From Paenirhodobacter populi (lineage in GTDB: Bacteria; Pseudomonadota; Alphaproteobacteria; Rhodobacterales; Rhodobacteraceae), in contig NZ_SAUZ01000013.1 of NCBI RefSeq assembly GCF_004022215.1, positions 93,780-157,779 of the forward strand: a stretch of DNA of 64,000 bases. The letters run 5' to 3'. The notes beneath the pieces were generated by a model. It did no database searches, was not told the origin of the DNA, and saw only the letters and a program-made list of their open reading frames with translations. Below are positions 27,343 to 35,906 of the stretch, one piece after another. Every line of letters starts with the position of its first letter. Positions within the stretch are counted from its first letter, which is position 1. The translations under genes were made by a program, and so were the position numbers.

Positions 27343-27407
27343 GTCGTTTTTCCATAAATATCCCGGGGGGAGTCTTCATGAAATGAAGACGGGGGGCAGC
27401 GCCCCCC
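27343..27407 (-). repeat. 3'-end extragenic element, copy F (downstream of dapA)
   Basis: Identical over 65 bp to copy C in inverted orientation: tail, then hairpin 2 (GTCTTCAT/ATGAAGAC), then hairpin 1 (GGGGGGC/GCCCCCC) when read on the plus strand. It ends 29 nt from the dapA stop. The plus-strand mipZ gene ends 23 nt on the other side. Confidence 0.8.
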
Positions 27408-27436
27408 GCAACGATGGCCACAGGCGGTCCGGCCCG

Positions 27437-28309
27437 TCAGATCAGCGCGGCATGTTTCAGCGCCGCGTCGATCTTGGCCTTGGTCGCATCCGAAAGCCCG
27501 GTCAGCGGCAGGCGCACTTCCGGGCTGCACAGGCCCAGCTTCGACATCGCGTATTTCGCCCCAGACACGCCGGGTTCAAGGAAGATCGCGATATGCAGCG
27601 GCATCAGGATATCCTGATATTCCAACGCTTTCGCATAATCCCCGGCCAGCGTCGCCGCCTGCATTTCCGCGCAGAGCTTCGGCGCGACATTCGCCGTGAC
27701 CGAGATGCAGCCCACGCCGCCCATCGCATTGAAGCCGACCGCCGTCGCATCCTCGCCGGACAGCTGGATGAACTCCCCGCCGCAGGTGAGCCGCTGCTTC
27801 GCCACCCGCGCCAGATCGCCCGTCGCATCCTTCACGCCGACGATCCGCGGCAGCTTCGCCAGTTCGCCCATCGTTTCGGGCGTCATGTCGACGACGGACC
27901 GGCCGGGGATGTTGTAGATGATGATCGGCAGGCCGCAGGCATCGTGGACGGCGGTGAAATGCGCCACCATGCCGCGCTGCGTCGGCTTGTTGTAATAGGG
28001 CGTCACCACCAGCGCGGCATCGGCGCCGGCGGCCTCGGCATGGCGGATCAGCTCGATCCCCTCGGCGGTGGCGTTCGAGCCGGCACCGGCGATCACCGGG
28101 ATCCGGCCGGCCGCCGCCTTCACCACCTCTTCGACCACAAGGTTGTGTTCCTCATGGCTCAGGGTCGGGCTTTCGCCCGTCGTGCCCACCGGGACGAGGC
28201 CGTTCGAGCCCTGTTCCACATGCCAGTCGACCAGTTTTTTCAGCGTGTCCAGATCCAGCGCGCCGTCCTTGAACGGCGTGATGAGTGCGGGAAAGGACCC
28301 TTTGAACAT
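27437..28309 (-). CDS. dapA: 4-hydroxy-tetrahydrodipicolinate synthase
   Basis: A 290-residue class I aldolase condensing pyruvate with aspartate semialdehyde, the first step of lysine and diaminopimelate synthesis. Motifs: [10 protein letters not shown] (substrate loop), [10 protein letters not shown] (proton-relay Tyr), [13 protein letters not shown] (catalytic Tyr and Arg), and [10 protein letters not shown] with the Schiff-base Lys. Length is standard. AGGAGC lies upstream of ATG 28309. Divergent from the lytic transglycosylase gene, a plausible functional neighbour since both serve murein. Confidence 0.95.
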   Translation of the reverse strand: MFKGSFPALITPFKDGALDLDTLKKLVDWHVEQGSNGLVPVGTTGESPTLSHEEHNLVVEEVVKAAAGRIPVIAGAGSNATAEGIELIRHAEAAGADAALVVTPYYNKPTQRGMVAHFTAVHDACGLPIIIYNIPGRSVVDMTPETMGELAKLPRIVGVKDATGDLARVAKQRLTCGGEFIQLSGEDATAVGFNAMGGVGCISVTANVAPKLCAEMQAATLAGDYAKALEYQDILMPLHIAIFLEPGVSGAKYAMSKLGLCSPEVRLPLTGLSDATKAKIDAALKHAALI

Positions 28310-28443
28310 GACACGCTCCTGAAATTTGGCGGATTCGCCCGGTTGATTTCGCGCGGAACATAGGCGAGCGCCCGCGCCTTGCCAACTTGTGAATTGCGCT
28401 GGCGGGTGCTTCCCTGCAACAAGGGGAAAACAAGAGCAGAGCC

Positions 28444-30540
28444 ATGTTTCATCCGACCGCCCGCCTTCTTATCCGTGCGGCCCTCGTGGCCGCTGCCCTG
28501 TCCGCACCGGCCGCCGCGCAGCAGGGTCCGATGCCCGCGCCCGATACCATAACCGCCGACGAAGCGCACCGCGTCGCGATCGAGGCGCTGAAGCGCGCGC
28601 TGACCCTTGCGGGGCGCGAGGACTGGGTCTTTGCCCGGGCCGAGGCCAAGGCCGCCGGTCCGGTGGCCGTGGACATCATCGAATGGCACCGGCTGCGGGC
28701 CGGCGCCGGCACGTTCGACGACTACCGCGCCTTCGCCACCCGCCACGCCGACTGGCCGGGGATGGACCTTCTGCGCCGCCGCGCCGAAAGCACGCTGACC
28801 GAGGCTCCGGCCGCGAAGGTCGTGGCCTGGTTCGCCGGCGCGATGCCGCAGACCGGGCAGGGGGCGCTGACGCTGATCGCCGCGCTGCAATCCGAAGGCC
28901 GTCACGCCGAGGCGCGGCAGACCGCGCGCAACGTCTGGCGGTCGCTGAAGCTGACCGAGGCCGAGGAAACCGCCTTCCTCGCCCGTTACGGCGATCTCGT
29001 GGCGCCTTATCATGCCGACCGGGCGCAGGCGATGCTGGACCGGGGCGAAACGGCGCAGGCGCAACGGCTGGTGCCGCTGCTGCAACCGGGGCCGCGGGCG
29101 CTGAGCTCGGCGCGGATCGCGCTTCAGCGCCGCATGGGCGGCGTCGACCGGCTGATCAACGAAATCCCCGAGGGGCTGCGCAATTCGGCTGGGCTGGACC
29201 GCGACCGCACCGTCTGGCGCTGGCGCAACAGCATGGAGGATGGCGCGGCGGATATCCTGCTCGACCGTTCGACGGATGCGCAGAACCTTGGCGATCCGGC
29301 GATCTGGGCCACGGTGCGCGGGCAGCTGGCGCGGTTCTACATGCGCAAGGGCGATCCGCGGCTGGCCTACAAGATCGCGGCGCGGCACCGGATGCAGCCG
29401 GGTGGCGGCGACTGGGCCGATCTGGAATGGCTGGCGGGCTATGCGGCGCTGAAGCTGGGCGATGCGCCCGTCGCGCTGGAACATTTCACCCGCGTCGCCG
29501 ATCACGTCCGCAGCCCGATCAGCACCGCCCGCGCCGCCTATTGGCAGGGCCGGGCGCTGGAGGTCATCGGCCGGGTGGGCGAGGCGCGCGAGGCCTTTCG
29601 TCAGGGCGCGCGCTGGCAGACGGCCTACTACGGCCTCCTCAGCGCCGAACGGCTGGACCTGCCGCTCGACCCGGCGTTCAGCCAGCCGACCGTGCTGCCC
29701 GACTGGCACGACGCCGCCTTCACGCTGAGCGACGTGCATCAGGCGGCGCTGATGCTGCACGAGGCCGGGGCGCAGGATCTGGCCCGCCGCTTCCTGCTGC
29801 ATCTTGAGGAAAGCCAGCCCGCCGACCAGATCCCCCCGATGGCCGCGCTGGCCGAGGATTGGGACGATGCCTATCTGGCGCTGAGCCTTGCCAAGCGGGC
29901 GGCGAATGCCGGGGATGTGCTGGTGTCGGCCTATTATCCGATCCCGGCGCTGACCACCGACGATCTTGGCGTGCCCGAGGAGCTGGCCCTGTCGATCGCC
30001 CGGCGCGAAAGCGAATTCGACCATACCGTCGTCAGCCACGCGGGCGCGCGCGGGCTGATGCAGCTGATGCCCGGCACCGCGCAGCTGATGGCGCCGGCGA
30101 TCGGCGAACCCTATGAGCCCGCGCGCCTGACCTCGGATCCGACCTACAACGCGCGGCTCGGCGGGGCCTATCTGGCAAAGCTCAGGGCGGAGTTCGGCAC
30201 CTCGCCGGTGCTGGTCGCGGCGGGCTACAACGCCGGGCCGGGGCGGTCGCGCCGCTGGATCGTGGAGCAGGGCGATCCGCGCCTGCCCGATGTCGATGTG
30301 GTCGACTGGGTCGAGATGATCCCCTTCACCGAAACCCGGAACTACGTGATGCGGGTGGCCGAAAGCCTGCCTGTCTATCGCGCGCGGCTGGGTGAGCCCG
30401 ATCAGGGGCCGGTCCGCTTCACCGAGGAACTGCGCGGCACGCCGCCCGCCATCGAGGCCGATACGCAACCCCCGCCCGAGACGGTGATCCCCACCGGCGC
30501 CCCGGCACCGCAGGCGCCGCTCAGTCCTTCTGCGCCATGA
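28444..30540 (+). CDS. slt: Soluble lytic murein transglycosylase (Slt family)
   Basis: A 698-residue periplasmic enzyme that cleaves the glycan strand with 1,6-anhydro-muramic acid formation. A Sec signal peptide (about 1-25, ending APAAAQ) is followed by a long alpha-helical superhelix (about 40-490) and the C-terminal GH23 domain with catalytic Glu in [28 protein letters not shown], and [10 protein letters not shown] followed by the TRNYV region. The proline-rich tail after about residue 650 is unstructured. Its last 20 bp overlap the convergent DMT gene. Confidence 0.92.
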   Translation: MFHPTARLLIRAALVAAALSAPAAAQQGPMPAPDTITADEAHRVAIEALKRALTLAGREDWVFARAEAKAAGPVAVDIIEWHRLRAGAGTFDDYRAFATRHADWPGMDLLRRRAESTLTEAPAAKVVAWFAGAMPQTGQGALTLIAALQSEGRHAEARQTARNVWRSLKLTEAEETAFLARYGDLVAPYHADRAQAMLDRGETAQAQRLVPLLQPGPRALSSARIALQRRMGGVDRLINEIPEGLRNSAGLDRDRTVWRWRNSMEDGAADILLDRSTDAQNLGDPAIWATVRGQLARFYMRKGDPRLAYKIAARHRMQPGGGDWADLEWLAGYAALKLGDAPVALEHFTRVADHVRSPISTARAAYWQGRALEVIGRVGEAREAFRQGARWQTAYYGLLSAERLDLPLDPAFSQPTVLPDWHDAAFTLSDVHQAALMLHEAGAQDLARRFLLHLEESQPADQIPPMAALAEDWDDAYLALSLAKRAANAGDVLVSAYYPIPALTTDDLGVPEELALSIARRESEFDHTVVSHAGARGLMQLMPGTAQLMAPAIGEPYEPARLTSDPTYNARLGGAYLAKLRAEFGTSPVLVAAGYNAGPGRSRRWIVEQGDPRLPDVDVVDWVEMIPFTETRNYVMRVAESLPVYRARLGEPDQGPVRFTEELRGTPPAIEADTQPPPETVIPTGAPAPQAPLSPSAP

Positions 30541-31414
30541 GGATCTGGCGGGCCTTCACCCGCGCCCGCCAGATGGTGAACAGCCCCGCGCCCACGGTGA
30601 TCGCCGCGCCGATGGCGACATGCAGATGCAGCACATCGCCAAAGGCCCACATGCCGAGGATCGAGCCCCAGACCAGTTGCAGATAGGCGATGGGTTGCAG
30701 GGCCGATGCCTCGGCCATCTCATAGGCGCGGATCATCAGATAGTGGCCCGACGTCGCCGTCAGGCACAGAAGCGCCATCCAGCCCCAGTCGCCCAGGCTC
30801 ATCGGTTCCCAGAAGAACATGCCGCCAAGCGTGGCAAAGACGACGCCCACGATCCCGGTCCAGAAGAACGAGACGATCCCGTCGTCGCTATGGCCGACAT
30901 AGGCCGTCAGCAGCGCATAGGCGGCGAAGATCACCGCGCTCAGCAGCGGGATGACGGCGCCCATGGTGAACAGCCCCTTGCCGGGGTCGAGGATGATGAT
31001 CACGCCGACGAACCCCACCGCGATCGCCGTCCAGCGCCGCCAGCCGACCTTTTCGCCCAGAACCGGCCCGGACAGAGCGGCGACGATCAGCGGATAGCAG
31101 ATGAAGACCGAATGGGTGTTGATCAGCCCGTTCTGCACGAAGGAAAAGATGATGACGTAGATCTGCACCACCAGCAGGATGCCGCGCAGCGCCTGCAGCC
31201 AAGGCCGCTTCGCCCGGATCGCATGGCGCAGCCCGCCCCGCGTCCGTGCCGCCATCGCGATGACGAACAGCGCAAAGAACCAGTAGCGGATCATCACGAT
31301 CATGTAGGTATTGTAGGCCTCGGACAGATGGCGCGAGATCCCGTCCTGCATGGCAAAGATGAAGGTGACCGCCACCATCATCATCACGCCCTTGCGCGTA
31401 TCCTGTTGGGTCAT
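30521..31414 (-). CDS. DMT-superfamily (EamA) transporter
   Basis: A 297-residue inner-membrane protein with ten predicted helices arranged as two EamA repeats (about 8-140 and 150-285). The RGILLVVQIYVIIFSF and PIAYLQLVWGSILGMWAFGD stretches are typical of the metabolite-exporter branch. Substrate unknown. ATG 31414 overlaps the mnmD stop (ATGA), so it is translated from the mnmD transcript. Its 3' end overlaps slt by 20 bp on the other strand. Confidence 0.85.
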   Translation of the reverse strand: MTQQDTRKGVMMMVAVTFIFAMQDGISRHLSEAYNTYMIVMIRYWFFALFVIAMAARTRGGLRHAIRAKRPWLQALRGILLVVQIYVIIFSFVQNGLINTHSVFICYPLIVAALSGPVLGEKVGWRRWTAIAVGFVGVIIILDPGKGLFTMGAVIPLLSAVIFAAYALLTAYVGHSDDGIVSFFWTGIVGVVFATLGGMFFWEPMSLGDWGWMALLCLTATSGHYLMIRAYEMAEASALQPIAYLQLVWGSILGMWAFGDVLHLHVAIGAAITVGAGLFTIWRARVKARQILMAQKD

Positions 31415-32079
31415 GCCAGAACTCCCCGGCTCATGTGTCGTTTACCGGCGTATCCCGGCGCGCGCTCGACCGCAAACCCGGCGGCCGTCAGGGCGCGGCG
31501 CACGAAGCCCGCGGCGGTATAGGTGGCGAAGGTGCCGCCGGGCGCGGTATGGCGGGCGACCTCGGCCAGCAGATCCGCACCCCACAGCTCGGGGTTCTTC
31601 GCCGGGGAAAATCCGTCGAGGAACCATGCGTCCGCCCGGCCCGGCCAGAGGGGCAGGGTATCGCGCGCGTCGCCTTCGATGATCTCGGCGCTGACCGGCC
31701 CCAGCGTGAAGCGCCGTTCCCCCCGCGCCCATGCGGCGATCATCGGCGCGGCGAAGGCATGCGCCTCCGGAAAGGCGGAAAGCGCGCGGTCCATCTCATC
31801 CCCCGACATCGGGAAGGCCTCGAAAGAGGTGAACTGCACCGGCACATCCCCCGCCGCGATCGCCACGGCGATCAGATTCAGCCCGGTGCCGAAGCCCAGT
31901 TCCGCGATCCGAAAGCCGGGCCGGAACCGCGCGGGCAGCCCGTTGCCCTCCAGAAACACGTGCCGCGTTTCCGCAAGCCCGCCGGCAAGGCTGAAATACG
32001 GATCGTCGAAGCGCGTCGAAACGGGCGTGATGCCATCGCGCCAGTCAAGCGCGGCGGGGCTCTGGTCAGGGCAGGTCAT
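31411..32079 (-). CDS. mnmD: tRNA 5-methylaminomethyl-2-thiouridine methyltransferase (MnmD)
   Basis: A 222-residue SAM-dependent methyltransferase for the last step of mnm5s2U34 formation in tRNA. It corresponds to the N-terminal half of E. coli MnmC. Motifs: FDDPYFSLAGGLAETRHVFLEG near the start, SAM loop IAELGFGTGLN, and the WFLDGFSPAKNPELW signature. The long open frame upstream of ATG 32079 is the shadow of the divergent oxidoreductase gene. Only 66 bp separate its start from that gene, which resembles the other half of MnmC. Confidence 0.88.
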   Translation of the reverse strand: MTCPDQSPAALDWRDGITPVSTRFDDPYFSLAGGLAETRHVFLEGNGLPARFRPGFRIAELGFGTGLNLIAVAIAAGDVPVQFTSFEAFPMSGDEMDRALSAFPEAHAFAAPMIAAWARGERRFTLGPVSAEIIEGDARDTLPLWPGRADAWFLDGFSPAKNPELWGADLLAEVARHTAPGGTFATYTAAGFVRRALTAAGFAVERAPGYAGKRHMSRGVLA

Positions 32080-32145
32080 CGGAGGTAGTCCGTGGGGGGC
32101 GGGCGGAATGTCCGTGACGGGCCGCTTAGTCGAAAGGACACGGAA

Positions 32146-33183
32146 TTGGCAAGGGCTGACAGGATCACGGTCCGGGGAGGCGGCATTTTCGGCCTTGCCT
32201 GTGCCTATTCCGGCGCGATCCGTGGCGCGCGGGTCACGGTGGTAGAGCCACGCCGAATCGGCGCGGGCGCCTCGGGCGGGACGGTGGGCGCGCTGGCGCC
32301 GCATGTGCCGGAACAGTGGAATCCCAAGAAACAGTTCCAGTTCGAAAGCCTGCTGATGGCGGCGGATTTCTGGGCGGACGTCGCGCGGCTCGGATCCGAT
32401 CCGGGTTATGCGCGGCTCGGCCGGATCCAGCCTCTGGCGGATGCGGATCAGGTCGCCCGCGCCCATGCCCGCGCGATGGGCGCCCGCGATCACTGGGGTG
32501 AGGCCGCCGTCTGGCGCGTGGCGGAGGCGGCGGAGTTCCCCTTTGCCCCCCTCTCGCCCACCGGGCTCGTTGTCCACGACAGCCTCACCGCGCGCATCGC
32601 GCCCCGCACGGCCTGCACGGCGCTGGCGCAGGCGGTCATCGCCTTGGGCGGTCAGATCGTCCCCGAGGCACCGGACGAAGGCGCGGTGATCCACGCCACG
32701 GGGCACGAAGGGCTGGCCGATCTGTCCCGCGCCTTCGGACGCCCTGTCGGCAACGGGGTCAAGGGGCAGTCGGCGCTTCTGCGGCTCGATCCCGGCGCGG
32801 TGCCGCAGGTCTATGCGGACGGAGTCCATATCGTGCCGCATGCGGATGGAACGGTGGCGATCGGCTCGACCTCCGAACGCGACTTCGCCACCCCCGACAG
32901 CACGGATGCCCAGCTCGATGCCCTGATCGCCAAGGCCCGCGCGATCTGCCCCGCGCTGGCCGAGGCCCCGGTGACCGACCTCTGGGCCGGCGTCCGACCC
33001 CGCGCCCGGACCCGCGCGCCGATGCTCGGCCCCTGGCCCGGCCGCCCCGGCCATTTCATCGCCAATGGCGGGTTCAAGATCGGCTTCGGCATGGCGCCCA
33101 AGGTCGGCGCGGTCATGGCCGATCTCATCCTCGAGGGCCGCGACGCGATCCCCGCGGGCTTCCGGGTCGAGGACAACCTCTGA
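32146..33183 (+). CDS. FAD-dependent oxidoreductase, likely the separate MnmC oxidase half
   Basis: A 345-residue DAO-family flavoprotein. The Rossmann FAD motif is at the N-terminus (VRGGGIFGLACAYSGAIRG), followed by GAGASGGTVGALAPHVPEQW, whose substrate/flavin loop is like that in the C-terminal MnmC domain, and a C-terminal NGGFKIGFGMAPKVG FAD contact. Start: AAAGGA sits 7 nt before TTG 32146; there is no nearby ATG. Divergent from mnmD, so the two MnmC activities (oxidative deacetylation of cmnm5U, then methylation) may be encoded head-to-head. A ThiO/glycine-oxidase-like role is the alternative. Confidence 0.7.
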   Translation: MARADRITVRGGGIFGLACAYSGAIRGARVTVVEPRRIGAGASGGTVGALAPHVPEQWNPKKQFQFESLLMAADFWADVARLGSDPGYARLGRIQPLADADQVARAHARAMGARDHWGEAAVWRVAEAAEFPFAPLSPTGLVVHDSLTARIAPRTACTALAQAVIALGGQIVPEAPDEGAVIHATGHEGLADLSRAFGRPVGNGVKGQSALLRLDPGAVPQVYADGVHIVPHADGTVAIGSTSERDFATPDSTDAQLDALIAKARAICPALAEAPVTDLWAGVRPRARTRAPMLGPWPGRPGHFIANGGFKIGFGMAPKVGAVMADLILEGRDAIPAGFRVEDNL

Positions 33184-33196
33184 CCCTTCCCATCGT

Positions 33197-33314
33197 GTTT
33201 CCATAAATATCCCGGGGTGAGCCGGGAGAAAGCGGCCTTCCGGTGGAAGGACGCCCCGGCGAACGCGCGGCCCGTGGCCGCGCCGGCCTGGAACGCGCGA
33301 GGGGGCTGGCCCCC
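33197..33314 (-). repeat. 3'-end extragenic element, expanded copy G (downstream of moaE)
   Basis: Hairpin 1 GGGGGC-CA-GCCCCC on the minus strand (33301-33314) starts 2 nt after the moaE stop. The tail CCCCGGGATATTTATGGAAAC lies at 33197-33217. Between them is an 83-bp GC-rich stretch in place of the usual short second hairpin, so this copy has an insertion or an enlarged stem region. Confidence 0.65.
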
Positions 33315-33316
33315 TG

Positions 33317-33751
33317 CTACCAGCGTTTCAGCGCGTCTTCATCCGCCTCTTTCGCGGCGATCCAGTTCTCGCCGGTCGGGCCGATCTCCTTCTTCCAGAA
33401 GGGGGCGCGGGATTTCAGATAATCCATCAGGAATTCGGCGGCCTCGAAGGCGGCCTTGCGGTGACGGGCGGCGGTGGCGACCATCATGATCTGCTCGCCC
33501 ACGGCGAAACGTCCGTAGCGGTGGATCACCAGCACGTCGGTCAGCGACCAGCGGGCCACGGCCTCCTCGGCGATCGCGGTCATCGCGCGTTCCGTCATGC
33601 CGGGGTAATGTTCGAGTTCCAGCGCCTGCATCTCGCCGCTGTCGTTGCGCACGATGCCGGTGAAGGTGACGATGGCGCCGGCCCCGGCACCGCCGAAACC
33701 GGCCAGCTCGGCGGCGGAGTCGAAGGGGGCGGACTGGACGGCGATGCGCAT
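33317..33751 (-). CDS. moaE: Molybdopterin synthase catalytic subunit MoaE
   Basis: A 144-residue subunit that, with thiocarboxylated MoaD, converts cyclic pyranopterin phosphate to molybdopterin. Family segments: VTFTGIVRND near the N-terminus, LELEHYPGMTERAM, VLVIHRYGRFAVGEQIMMV, and KSRAPFWKKEIG with the active-site lysines. The moaD stop is one base upstream, so the two subunits are coexpressed. Last gene of the pgsA-moaD-moaE run. Confidence 0.95.
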   Translation of the reverse strand: MRIAVQSAPFDSAAELAGFGGAGAGAIVTFTGIVRNDSGEMQALELEHYPGMTERAMTAIAEEAVARWSLTDVLVIHRYGRFAVGEQIMMVATAARHRKAAFEAAEFLMDYLKSRAPFWKKEIGPTGENWIAAKEADEDALKRW

Positions 33752-33752
33752 C

Positions 33753-34016
33753 TCAGCCCCCCGTCATCGGCGGGAAGAAGGCGACCTCGCGCACGCCTGC
33801 CAGAGGCGCCGAGAAATCCGACAGCTCCTGATCCAGCGCCACCCGCAGCGCCGAGAGGTCGGCGAAGGCGGCGGCATAGCGCGGTTCGCGGGCGCAAAGT
33901 TCCTCGACCAGATCGGCGACGGTGGCGGCCGAGGTGGTGATGCTTTCGCGCGGCAGGCCGATCCTTTCGCGCACCCAGGCGAAATAGACGACCTCGATTC
34001 CGGCTGGCTCAGTCAT
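33753..34016 (-). CDS. moaD: Molybdopterin synthase sulfur carrier subunit MoaD
   Basis: An 87-residue ubiquitin-fold protein ending in the required Gly-Gly (FFPPMTGG), where the C-terminal thiocarboxylate is formed. Starts MTEPAGIEVVYFAWVRERIG. The start lies inside pgsA (8-nt overlap) and the stop is one base before moaE. Length is typical. Confidence 0.92.
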   Translation of the reverse strand: MTEPAGIEVVYFAWVRERIGLPRESITTSAATVADLVEELCAREPRYAAAFADLSALRVALDQELSDFSAPLAGVREVAFFPPMTGG

Positions 34017-34638
34017 GGTCCGAATCCCGCAAGAAGGGCAGCGCCTTGCGGAAATAGTCCCAGCCGGTGATCGCGGTCAGGATCGCGGCGATCCAGATCA
34101 GCAGCAGCCCGACGTGATTGGCGATGTCGGCGGGCGACAGGCCGGTGGGCAGGTCGCCCTCGCCGGCGCGCGGCGCGCGGCCCTTTTCCAGATAATCGAG
34201 CCCGGTCGCCAGAAACAGCACCGCGATCGCCACCATCTGCGCCGTGGTCTTCCACTTGGCAAGCTTTGTGACCTTCAGCAGCCCCGCCTGACCGCGCAGA
34301 TATTCCCGCAGGCCGGACACGAATACCTCGCGGAACAGGATCAGCGTGGCGGGCAGGATCAGCCATGGGTTCATCCCCGAATAGCCGGTCAGCACCATGA
34401 TGGCGATCACCACCATCGCCTTGTCCGCGATCGGGTCGAGCATGGCGCCAAAGCGCGATTCCTGCTTCCACAGCCGCGCCAGATAGCCGTCGAAATAGTC
34501 GGTGATCGCCGCGCCGATGAACAGCGACAGCGCCAGCCAGTCGGCCCAGGGACGGTGGAAATACAGGAACATCACCGCCACACCCGGGGCGGCGAGCAGG
34601 CGAAGCACCGTCAGCGTATTTGGCAGGGTCCATTTCAT
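34009..34638 (-). CDS. pgsA: CDP-diacylglycerol-glycerol-3-phosphate 3-phosphatidyltransferase
   Basis: A 209-residue inner-membrane CDP-alcohol phosphotransferase that commits CDP-diacylglycerol to phosphatidylglycerol. The catalytic signature is present as TDYFDGYLARLWKQESRFGAM with the metal-binding aspartates, followed by DPIADK. Four to six helices. It starts MKWTLPNTLTVLRL, the usual PgsA opening. In Rhodobacterales pgsA commonly lies next to uvrC; here two unrelated genes separate them. Confidence 0.93.
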   Translation of the reverse strand: MKWTLPNTLTVLRLLAAPGVAVMFLYFHRPWADWLALSLFIGAAITDYFDGYLARLWKQESRFGAMLDPIADKAMVVIAIMVLTGYSGMNPWLILPATLILFREVFVSGLREYLRGQAGLLKVTKLAKWKTTAQMVAIAVLFLATGLDYLEKGRAPRAGEGDLPTGLSPADIANHVGLLLIWIAAILTAITGWDYFRKALPFLRDSDHD

Positions 34639-34678
34639 GCGCGCACCCTACCCTTGCCCCGGAGGAAGGGGAAGGGGG

Positions 34679-35737
34679 TTAGCGGACCGGGTCGGCATAG
34701 TCGTGGACGCGGCCCTTCCAGTCCGTCACCTTCCATGTGCCGGGGACCGGGCCGGGGGCGAAATGATCCGCGGTGATCGGCACCTTGCCGTAACCGCCCG
34801 GAATGTCGAGCACATAGGTCGGCACCGCCGCGCCCGACAGATGCCCGCGCAGGCCGCGCACCAGCGCCCGCCCCTCGTCGATCGTGGTGCGGAAATGCGA
34901 GGTGCCGCGTGCCAGATCGCAATGGTGCAGGTAATAGGGCTTCACCCGGATGTCCTGCAACGCGCGGAACAGCGCCACCAGCGTGTCGTGATCGTCGTTG
35001 ATCCCGCGCAGCAGCACCGATTGCGTCAGCATCGGAATGCCGCCGTCCACCAGCCGGGCGATGGCGGCGCGGCCCTCGGGCGTCAGCTCCTGCGCGTGGT
35101 TCGTGTGCAGCACCACCCAGACCGAGGGGCGCTGCCCCCGCAGCAGATCGACCAGCGCCGGCGTGATCCGTTCGGGCGCGACCACAGGCACGCGGGTGTG
35201 AAAGCGCAGCGTCGTCACATGCGGAATGGCCGAGATCCGCGCCAGCACATCCGCCAGCCGCCGCTGCGACAGCGTCATCGGATCGCCGCCCGTCAGGATC
35301 ACCTCGCGGATCGCCGGGGTGCGCGCGACATAGGCCAGCGCCTGTTCCAGCGCCTCTTCCGGCAAGGGCCCGGTCCCGCCCACCGTCTCGCGGCGGAAGC
35401 AGAAGCGGCAGTAGACGTCGCAGGTCTTGGTGACATGCAGGATCACCCGGTCCGGGTAGCGATGCGTCAGGCCGGGGGCGGGGGAATGGGCGGCGTCGCC
35501 GATCGGATCGATCAGCTCCTCGGGGCGGGTGCGCAGCTCCTCCGCCGTCGGCACGAACTGCCGGGCGACGGGATCTTCGGCCCCGGTAATCGCGTTCCGC
35601 ATCGCGGGGGTGATCCGCAGGCGGAAATTTTCCGACACCTCGCGCAGGGCGGGCATCTGGGCGTGACGCACCAGACCTTCGCGCAGAAGATCCTCTGGAT
35701 GGGTCAGGGCGGTGCGGATCGGGCTTGTATCGTTCAT
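34679..35737 (-). CDS. Lysine-2,3-aminomutase-like radical SAM protein (KamA/EpmB family)
   Basis: A 352-residue radical SAM, PLP-dependent enzyme. The [4Fe-4S]-binding CDVYCRFC (CxxxCxxC) lies at about residues 106-113, the SAM motif GGDP at about 148, and the PLP-lysine segment DIPGGYGKVP near residue 320. It could isomerise free lysine to beta-lysine (a compatible solute precursor) or act as EpmB on elongation factor P. Length favours the short EpmB/KamA-like group, but no epmA or efp is in the window. ATG 35737 is preferred to the longer frame. About 40 nt upstream of pgsA on the same strand. Confidence 0.82.
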   Translation of the reverse strand: MNDTSPIRTALTHPEDLLREGLVRHAQMPALREVSENFRLRITPAMRNAITGAEDPVARQFVPTAEELRTRPEELIDPIGDAAHSPAPGLTHRYPDRVILHVTKTCDVYCRFCFRRETVGGTGPLPEEALEQALAYVARTPAIREVILTGGDPMTLSQRRLADVLARISAIPHVTTLRFHTRVPVVAPERITPALVDLLRGQRPSVWVVLHTNHAQELTPEGRAAIARLVDGGIPMLTQSVLLRGINDDHDTLVALFRALQDIRVKPYYLHHCDLARGTSHFRTTIDEGRALVRGLRGHLSGAAVPTYVLDIPGGYGKVPITADHFAPGPVPGTWKVTDWKGRVHDYADPVR

Positions 35738-35906
35738 GGCGGTGGTATCGGGAAAGCGCCCGCGACTGTCAATCACACGTCCCCGTGTTCTGGTGGCCCG
35801 TGTTGTGGGGAGCTGTGTTCAACGGGCCGTGAGAAAGGCGGAAAGCCCGCGTCCGCCGCCTATTCTAGGGGACCGAGGGACGGAACAAGACCAAGAAGGA
35901 ACCGAA

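Noticed and set aside
28240..30468. A 742-residue minus-strand frame opposite slt
   Set aside because: Same reason: low-complexity Arg/Gly/Pro/His composition and complete overlap with a well-supported gene.
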